11,875 nucleotides of DNA, from NCBI GenBank assembly GCA_024276295.1, contig JAJRXN010000457.1:1-11875 (forward strand), written 5' to 3'. This stretch comes from Acidobacteriota bacterium. Its GTDB lineage: Bacteria; Acidobacteriota; Polarisedimenticolia; J045. Shown here in pieces: positions 1 to 5,146 of this stretch. The notes beneath the pieces were generated by a model. It searched no databases, was not told the origin of the DNA, and saw only the letters and a list, made by a program, of their open reading frames with translations. The stretch's first letter is position 1. Each line of letters opens with the position of its first letter. The position numbers and the translations under genes are program-made.

Positions 1-44
1 CGCCCCGCGAGGAGACGGGGCTCGGTGTTGCGGGTCTTCGGCAC
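1..44 (-). CDS. Possible 5' end of an unidentified minus-strand gene (partial)
   Basis: A GTG at 44-42 opens a minus-strand frame that stays open to the window edge, about 14 codons. All but one of these codons end in G or C, which matches the codon pattern of the proven genes here. An in-frame TGA lies two codons upstream, so GTG would be the first possible start. The only Shine-Dalgarno-like bases (GAGG) sit about 1 nt from the GTG, which is too close. It lies after the terminator of the TonB receptor gene and so would be a separate transcription unit. The product cannot be identified from so few residues, and this may be chance. Confidence 0.2.
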   Translation of the reverse strand, partial: MPKTRNTEPRLLAG

Positions 45-123
45 GCCTCAGTCTGGCGAACGGCCGATTCGCGACCCACCCGCCGGCCGCGATGCCCTCC
101 CCCGCGCGGGAAGAGCTGCCCGG

Positions 124-150
124 AAAAGGGCCGGCCCGCAGGCCGGCCCC
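124..150 (-). terminator. Intrinsic terminator of the TonB receptor gene
   Basis: Read on the minus strand, a perfect 9-bp GC stem (GGGCCGGCC / GGCCGGCCC, plus coordinates 141-149 and 128-136) with a 4-nt loop is followed directly by TTTT (127-124). It begins about 26 nt after the receptor stop codon. Stem strength, position and T-run all fit a Rho-independent terminator. The T-run is short, as is common in very GC-rich genomes. Confidence 0.8.
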
Positions 151-175
151 CCTTCGGCGCCGCATGGCGCCCGTG

Positions 176-3100
176 TCAGAAGTTGGCGCGGAACAGCAGC
201 TCGAACTGGCGCCCGAAGCGGCGGATCGCGATCGGGCGTTCGAAGGACTCGATCTCGCCCGTGCGCGGGTCGGCACCGAACGTCACCCGGCGGATGCCGA
301 AGATCTGCAGCGTCCGGTCGTTGAGCGCGTTGTAGATGTTGAGCTGGACCGACGCCCGGACGTCCTTGATCTCGAACTCCTTCTGGAAGTTCAGGTTGAG
401 CGTCCAGAACGGCTGGTTGCGGTGGTCGTTGCGCGCTCCGGTCGGGAACAGGAAGCGCAGGACGGTGTAGCCACGCGCGACGCTCGCCGGATCGCGCCGG
501 CCGAGGTCCAGTCCGGTCAGCTCCGTCGGCAGGTCGAGCACCGACCGCTGCTCGGTGATCGAGTACGGCAGGCCGCTTTCGTACTGGAGGACGCCTCCGA
601 CGCGGTAGCCGCCCCAGCGCGGGATGAACACGCGGCCGAACAGGGTGAGCACATGGCGCTGGTCGGTCGACAGCGGGCCCCGCTCGTCGTCCTGGTTCGT
701 CACGTCGTCGCCGAGCGCGCTGCCGTACGTGTCCGCCTGACCGAACGACGTCGACCAGGTGTACGAGGCGCGGAACTCCCAGTTGCGGTAGAAGCGCCGG
801 ACGAGTTCCAGGATGTACGCCTGGTACTCGCTCTCGTTGAAGTTCCCCAGCAGGTACACCGAGCTGAACATCGGCGAGACCAGCTCGACGTCGGCAAAGC
901 CGTCCGGCACCGGAATCAGCTCGCCGGCCCGGCCGAACTCGGGATCGCTGACGCCGAGGAGCTGCAGGTCGCCGGTGCAGTCGGCAAACTCGCCGATCCT
1001 GTCGCAGCGGGCGAACGAGTTGAACAGGACCGGCCGGTTGTTGAGCAGTTCGTCGTAGTAGACCGCCCGGCGATTGACGTCGATGTCCTGGAACTGGTTC
1101 CTGTACCTCCGGTTGACGTAGCGCGCGATGACCGAGGTCTCGGGCGCGACCTCCCGCTCGAAGCGCAGCGTCCACTCGTCGCTGTACTGGCGCTTGAGGT
1201 TCCGGTCGACCTCGGTGATCGTGAAGCCCGTCTCGAATCCGAGGGTCTGCTTGAAGCCGAACGTGTCGATCGCGAACCGGTCGCTGAAGAAGTCCGGACC
1301 GAGTTCGTTGACCAGCGGCGCGAGGAACGTGCTGCCGTAGTAGCGGCCCCACGAACCGGACACCTTCGTCTTGGTGTCGTTCCAGGGATCCCACGAGACC
1401 GACAGCCGCGGAGCGATGTCCCAGTTGTCGATCGTGAAGCGTTCCGGCTCGCGGAACCGCAGCTCCCCGCCCTGGGCGGCGCCCAGCAGGTCCTGGCAGC
1501 GGCGCGGGTTCGGCGCGGTGGTGCAGCCCCGGGGATAGAGCGCCGGATTGTCGATCGGATGAGCCGTGAACGCGTTGAGGTTGCGGATCGCGCAGACGCG
1601 CGGAATGCCGCCATCGGCAATGCACTGGGCGACCCGCTGGTCGTAGTCCGCGCGCTCGGCTTCCACGTCGACCGGCGCGAAGCCGTCGGAGGCGAGTTCC
1701 TCACGACTCAGGCGCACTCCGAAGGTGACGTTCAGGTTCTGGCGCACGTTGAAGCTGTCGCTGATGTAGGCCGCGTAGAAGTTGCCCCGCGACTCGCTGC
1801 TCTGGCTCGGCGGGAAGAAGATCGACTGCTCGACGATGCTGTCGGGGATTCTCGGATTGGTCGTCGGAATGCCGGGCAGATCCTGCAGCAGGAGCTGCGT
1901 GCGATAGTTGACATCACGCACGTAGGTGGCGCGCTCGAGCTGCATGCCGAAGACGATGCGATGGTCGCCACCGAGGAATTCGGGGATGTACTTCTCACCC
2001 TTGAAGGAGTAGGTCCAGCGCCGCCGCCGGTCCTTCTGCGTCTGGTTGAACGTACCCGAAACGAGCCCGAGGCTGCGGTTGACGCAGTACGAGGTCAGCA
2101 ACTCGCCAAGCTCCGAGTCCCGATCCGGGATGCAGGAGTTGCGCACGTCCTCCTGGTACGGAGCGAACTGGTTCTTGACGTTCTGGAACGCGACGAGCGA
2201 CTCGAAGAACATGTCGCCGGAGAACTGGTTCGTCCACTTCAACGAAACCGTCGGCCCACCCGCGCTGAACGTGACTCCGGATTCCGGGGGGGTCGTCGAG
2301 GACACCGCGGCCGGCTCGACGGTGAAGGGGTCCGAGCCGTACTGGAGCTGCAGCTTGTCCTTCGGCGTAACCTGCCAGGTGATCTGGTCGAGGTTGCGCA
2401 GACCCCGCTGCTTCTGGACGAAGTCCGCACCGCCGATCAGGTCGATCGGGACGTCGACCCGCACCAGCTCGTGGCTGGTCACGAACCAGGCCTTGTCCTT
2501 GACGATCGGACCGGAGAGGTAGAACGCCGGGCGGAACACCTGGTAGTCGAGCGGGTCCCGTCCACCGGCCGCATCGTTGTCGAACGTGCTGTCACGGAAG
2601 TACAGCGTGAACGACCCCTCGAATGCGTTCCCGCCGCTCTTGTAGCTGATCCGACCGAAGCCGCCGATCGCACCGCCGAACGAGGCGTCGGCGCCCGAGT
2701 CGATCACCTCGATCTCCTCGATGGCGTCCGGATTGATGCTCGACATCCGTTCACCGGTCAGCGGATCGACGTTGCTGACGCCGCCGACCGTCATCTGGAA
2801 GTCCTGTTCGCGGGAGCCGTGGACGTTGGGGTTCCCGTCGCCGTCGGTGTCCTGCACGCCGGCCGCCAGCGAGAGGGCGTTCTGGTACTCGCGGCCGAAG
2901 ATCGGCAGGTCCGCGAACGCCTCGGCCGAGATCTCGGTCGTGCTCGTCGCGCCCTCCGACAGTTCGACGACCTGCCGCCGGCCGATCACCTTGACCGTCT
3001 CGCTGATCTCGGGATTCAGCGCCGCCTGGATCGTGCGGACCTCGTTGGCGACGACCTGGACCTCGGTCAGCCGCATCGCGGCATAGCCGGGCATCGAGAT

Positions 3101-3367
3101 CTCGACCTGGTACGTGCGGCCGACCGGAACGATCGGGAACAGCGCCTCGCCGTTGACGTCCGTCGTCACGACGAGCGGCGCGAGCTTGCCGTCCGGCTCG
3201 CTGAGCTGGACGACGGCGCCGGGCAGGAGTTCCTGCCTGCCGTCGTCGAGGACCTCGAACACGACGATCTTCAGCCCACCAGTCTGGGCCAGTGCCGGCG
3301 TCACCAGGCAGGCGGCCGTGGTGACGATCCACAGGAGCCTGCCCAGGCTCCATCCCCGACTCTGCAT
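176..3367 (-). CDS. TonB-dependent outer-membrane receptor with N-terminal carboxypeptidase-regulatory-like domain (Oar-like)
   Basis: This 1063-aa protein probably imports or binds an unknown large substrate at the outer membrane. In order it shows a signal peptide (about 1-27, cleavage likely after ALA27), a CarboxypepD_reg-like beta-sandwich (about 30-118), a TonB-box-like ETVKVI (123-128), a plug (about 130-250) and a long barrel ending in a C-terminal Phe (LLFRANF), the usual beta-barrel assembly signal. The start is the ATG at 3367: GGGGAGGT lies 6 nt upstream and a signal peptide follows at once. A longer reading from 3556 would add 63 Arg-rich residues and begins inside the likely -10 box. 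Two oddities are a DTDGDGNPN calcium-loop-like stretch in the plug (173-181) and eight mature cysteines in four close pairs (412/428, 582/592, 615/624, 788/797). The gene is monocistronic, with its own promoter and terminator. The fold is secure and the substrate unknown; the best-known relatives of this layout are the large Oar-type receptors of myxobacteria and Acidobacteriota. Confidence 0.93.
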   Translation of the reverse strand: MQSRGWSLGRLLWIVTTAACLVTPALAQTGGLKIVVFEVLDDGRQELLPGAVVQLSEPDGKLAPLVVTTDVNGEALFPIVPVGRTYQVEISMPGYAAMRLTEVQVVANEVRTIQAALNPEISETVKVIGRRQVVELSEGATSTTEISAEAFADLPIFGREYQNALSLAAGVQDTDGDGNPNVHGSREQDFQMTVGGVSNVDPLTGERMSSINPDAIEEIEVIDSGADASFGGAIGGFGRISYKSGGNAFEGSFTLYFRDSTFDNDAAGGRDPLDYQVFRPAFYLSGPIVKDKAWFVTSHELVRVDVPIDLIGGADFVQKQRGLRNLDQITWQVTPKDKLQLQYGSDPFTVEPAAVSSTTPPESGVTFSAGGPTVSLKWTNQFSGDMFFESLVAFQNVKNQFAPYQEDVRNSCIPDRDSELGELLTSYCVNRSLGLVSGTFNQTQKDRRRRWTYSFKGEKYIPEFLGGDHRIVFGMQLERATYVRDVNYRTQLLLQDLPGIPTTNPRIPDSIVEQSIFFPPSQSSESRGNFYAAYISDSFNVRQNLNVTFGVRLSREELASDGFAPVDVEAERADYDQRVAQCIADGGIPRVCAIRNLNAFTAHPIDNPALYPRGCTTAPNPRRCQDLLGAAQGGELRFREPERFTIDNWDIAPRLSVSWDPWNDTKTKVSGSWGRYYGSTFLAPLVNELGPDFFSDRFAIDTFGFKQTLGFETGFTITEVDRNLKRQYSDEWTLRFEREVAPETSVIARYVNRRYRNQFQDIDVNRRAVYYDELLNNRPVLFNSFARCDRIGEFADCTGDLQLLGVSDPEFGRAGELIPVPDGFADVELVSPMFSSVYLLGNFNESEYQAYILELVRRFYRNWEFRASYTWSTSFGQADTYGSALGDDVTNQDDERGPLSTDQRHVLTLFGRVFIPRWGGYRVGGVLQYESGLPYSITEQRSVLDLPTELTGLDLGRRDPASVARGYTVLRFLFPTGARNDHRNQPFWTLNLNFQKEFEIKDVRASVQLNIYNALNDRTLQIFGIRRVTFGADPRTGEIESFERPIAIRRFGRQFELLFRANF

Positions 3368-3372
3368 CTCTG

Positions 3373-3380
3373 ACCTCCCC
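3373..3380 (-). promoter_or_regulatory. Ribosome binding site deciding the TonB receptor start
   Basis: On the minus strand GGGGAGGT precedes the ATG at 3367, with 6 nt between GGAGG and the start. This near-perfect Shine-Dalgarno fixes the start over the longer in-frame ATG at 3556. Confidence 0.85.
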
Positions 3381-3390
3381 GGTTCCGCGG

Positions 3391-3429
3391 CGATCGCCCG
3401 GTCTCGCACCGGACCCCGGCCCGATCGCC
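3391..3429. repeat. Paired CGATCGCC direct repeats in the TonB receptor leader
   Basis: CGATCGCC occurs at 3391-3398 and 3422-3429, start to start 31 bp, close to three helical turns. The first copy lies in a perfect 10-bp palindrome GGCGATCGCC (3389-3398); the second keeps only the CGATCG core. Same-face spacing would suit an operator or activator site. However, CGATCG-like words are frequent in this GC-rich sequence, including inside coding regions, so chance is a real alternative. Confidence 0.25.
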
Positions 3430-3551
3430 GTGAACAGGCGCATCTCCGGCGTGGGACGATCCTCTTCCCTGCAGCTCCGCGGCGCCATGCACCGCCGTGG
3501 CCCGCCGGCGACGGCAGGCCACCCGGACCCCGCCCGGCGGCGAGCCGGCGA

Positions 3552-3581
3552 TTCATACCGCGGCCCCCCCGAGGCGGTCAA
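3552..3581 (-). promoter_or_regulatory. Candidate sigma-70-type promoter for the TonB receptor gene
   Basis: On the minus strand TTGACC (3581-3576, 5/6 match to TTGACA) is separated by 18 nt from TATGAA (3557-3552, 4/6 match to TATAAT). Transcription would start near 3545, giving a leader of about 178 nt before the ATG at 3367. It is the best -35/-10 pair in the intergenic region and overlaps the alternative upstream ATG (3556), which argues against that start. There is no experimental support. Confidence 0.5.
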
Positions 3582-3625
3582 GCCGAATCCGCGCGCCGGG
3601 AGGAGGATATGCCGAAAGGCGCGGG

Positions 3626-3642
3626 AAGAAAGGGAGCATCCC
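3626..3642 (-). terminator. Weak candidate terminator of the barrel-kinase-regulator operon
   Basis: On the minus strand GGGA-TGC-TCCC forms a 4-bp stem with a 3-nt loop, followed by TTTCTT, about 47 nt after the response-regulator stop codon. The stem is short and the T-run is interrupted, so the call is weak. Termination could instead be Rho-dependent, or transcription may read through into the receptor gene. Confidence 0.3.
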
Positions 3643-3688
3643 GGCCCGCTTGCGGAGTTTTCACCGCGACACGGCCCCGGCCGCCGGC

Positions 3689-5146
3689 TCACCGGATCCC
3701 GAGGCGCTTCATCCGCTCGCTGAGGGTGGTCGGCTTGACCGAAAGCAGGTCCGCGGCCCGCCGCTGGACTCCGTCGCTCTGTTCGAGCGCCCACAGAATC
3801 AACGACTTCTCGAACTCCCCGACCGCCTGCTGGTACGTCATTCCGGGAGGAAGCGGCCCCGATGGCAGCACCACCGGTGCCGGGCGTCCGTGGATCTCAT
3901 CCGGCAGCAGGTCCGGCGTGATCGCCTCGCCCCGGGCGAGCAGGACGGCGCGCTCGACGGCGTTGCGAAGCTGGCGGACGTTGCCCGGCCAGTGATAGCG
4001 CATCAGCAGCTCCATCGCGGCCGGCGCGAACCGCAGGCCCGGTTTGGCATGCTCGTCGCCGAACTGGACCAGGAACTGCTCGGCCAGCAGCGGGATATCC
4101 TCGCGGCGGTCCCGCAACGCCGGCAGCGTGATCGTGATCACGTTGAGGCGGTAGTAGAGATCCTCCCGGAAGGCGCCCTGCTCGACGAGCCGGCCGAGAT
4201 CCTCGTTGGTCGCCGCGAGGATCCGCACGTCGACCCGGACCGGCGTGACCGAGCCGAGCGGCAGGAACTCCTTCTCCTGCATCACCCGCAGCAGCTTGGC
4301 CTGCACCGAGAGCGGAATCGTGCTGATCTCGTCGAAGAACAGCGTCCCACCGGCGGCCGCCTCGAACAGCCCCTTGCGGTCCCTGTCCGCCCCCGTGAAC
4401 GCGCCGCGCGCGTGGCCGAAGAGATGCGATTCGAGCAGATCGGGCGGGATGTTGGAGCTGTTGACCGTCAGGAACGGCGCGTCGCCCGGGGATCCGGCGT
4501 TGTGGATCGCCTCGGCGGTCAGTTCCTTGCCGGTGCCGCTCTCTCCCGTGATCAGCACGTTGGTCCGCGCCGGGGCCACCTGCTCGATGATGCGGAACAC
4601 CTGCTGCATCGCCGGAGAGCGGCCCGTCAGACGCCCGCAGCGGTGCCGCTGGGCGAGGGCACGCCGGAGGCTGACGTTCTCGAGCCGCAGCCGCCGCCGG
4701 GTCAGCGCCGTCTCGACGAGCATCACGACCTCGTCGTTCTGGAACGGCTTGGTCAGATAGTGGAACGCGCCGCTCTTCATCGCCTCCACGGCGGTCTCCA
4801 CCGAGCCGTGGGCGGTCATCATGATCACTTCCCGTGCCGGATCGTCCTGCTTGAGATCGCGCAGCAGATCGAGCCCGCTCTCTCCGGCGAGGAACAGGTC
4901 CACCAGCGCCAGATCGACCGGCCTGCGCGACAGCACCTGCCCGGCCTCGGCGCTGCCGGCGACGGCCTCGACCTCGAATCCGCCGCGACGCGAGAGCAGC
5001 CGCGAGAGCACGTCACGGACGATCTCCTCGTCATCGACGACGAGGATCCGTGCCCGCGCCTCCCGCCGGTCGGGGCGATCCGGAGTTCCGGCCTCGGGCA
5101 CGGCTCCCGCTCCCCCGGAGCGGCGCTCAGCCGGCGCGCCCGCCAC
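3689..5146 (-). CDS. Sigma-54-dependent response regulator (NtrC family: receiver, AAA+, Fis-type HTH)
   Basis: This 485-aa cytoplasmic regulator is expected to be phosphorylated by the kinase encoded upstream and to activate sigma-54 promoters by ATP hydrolysis. Numbered from the GTG start, the receiver (about 32-150) has acidic pocket D38/D39, phospho-acceptor D83, T111 and K133. The AAA+ domain (about 170-405) has Walker A GESGTGKE (201-208), the sigma-54-contacting loop GAFTGA (248-253), Walker B TLFFDE (268-273) and arginine-finger region FREDLYYR (326-333). A Fis-type helix-turn-helix ends the protein (about 458-485). All key residues are present, so it should be active. The start is a GTG at 5146: GGAGGTG lies 6 nt upstream, whereas the longer in-frame ATG at 5185 has no such site and overlaps the kinase by 59 nt. 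The resulting 20-nt overlap with the kinase gene suggests translational coupling. The receiver has LFLAGESG after D83 in place of the common MP..G motif. The family is certain; target genes are unknown. Confidence 0.96.
   Translation of the reverse strand: MAGAPAERRSGGAGAVPEAGTPDRPDRREARARILVVDDEEIVRDVLSRLLSRRGGFEVEAVAGSAEAGQVLSRRPVDLALVDLFLAGESGLDLLRDLKQDDPAREVIMMTAHGSVETAVEAMKSGAFHYLTKPFQNDEVVMLVETALTRRRLRLENVSLRRALAQRHRCGRLTGRSPAMQQVFRIIEQVAPARTNVLITGESGTGKELTAEAIHNAGSPGDAPFLTVNSSNIPPDLLESHLFGHARGAFTGADRDRKGLFEAAAGGTLFFDEISTIPLSVQAKLLRVMQEKEFLPLGSVTPVRVDVRILAATNEDLGRLVEQGAFREDLYYRLNVITITLPALRDRREDIPLLAEQFLVQFGDEHAKPGLRFAPAAMELLMRYHWPGNVRQLRNAVERAVLLARGEAITPDLLPDEIHGRPAPVVLPSGPLPPGMTYQQAVGEFEKSLILWALEQSDGVQRRAADLLSVKPTTLSERMKRLGIR

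Larger units (their letters stand above)
3368..3688. other. Intergenic region between the regulator operon and the TonB receptor gene
   Basis: No convincing gene is present in these 321 bp; reading frames on either strand are extensions or shadows of the flanking genes. Read on the minus strand, the region contains a weak hairpin followed by TTTCTT (3626-3642), a candidate sigma-70-type promoter (3552-3581), and a leader of roughly 178 nt that carries two copies of CGATCGCC 31 bp apart (3391-3398 and 3422-3429). No known riboswitch is recognisable. No GG-N10-GC sigma-54 element is convincing. Confidence 0.7.

Noticed and set aside
2..21. Hairpin GCCCCG / CGGGGC at the left edge considered as a terminator
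   Set aside because: The stem is only 6 bp with an 8-nt loop, no T-run follows on the plus strand, and the minus-strand continuation lies outside the window.
92..3373. A 1093-aa plus-strand open frame opposite the TonB receptor gene
   Set aside because: Its codons line up exactly with the reverse complements of the receptor codons, so it stays open simply because the receptor gene avoids TTA, CTA and TCA codons over that stretch. The translation is Arg/Asp/Glu/Val-rich with no domain, whereas the minus-strand frame gives a clear receptor with signal peptide, ribosome site and terminator.
3481..3540. TGGC-containing stretches upstream of the TonB receptor considered as sigma-54 promoters
   Set aside because: The distance from GG to GC is 9 or 12 rather than 10 bases in the candidates, and the rest of the consensus is poor, so direct control by the neighbouring sigma-54 activator is not shown.
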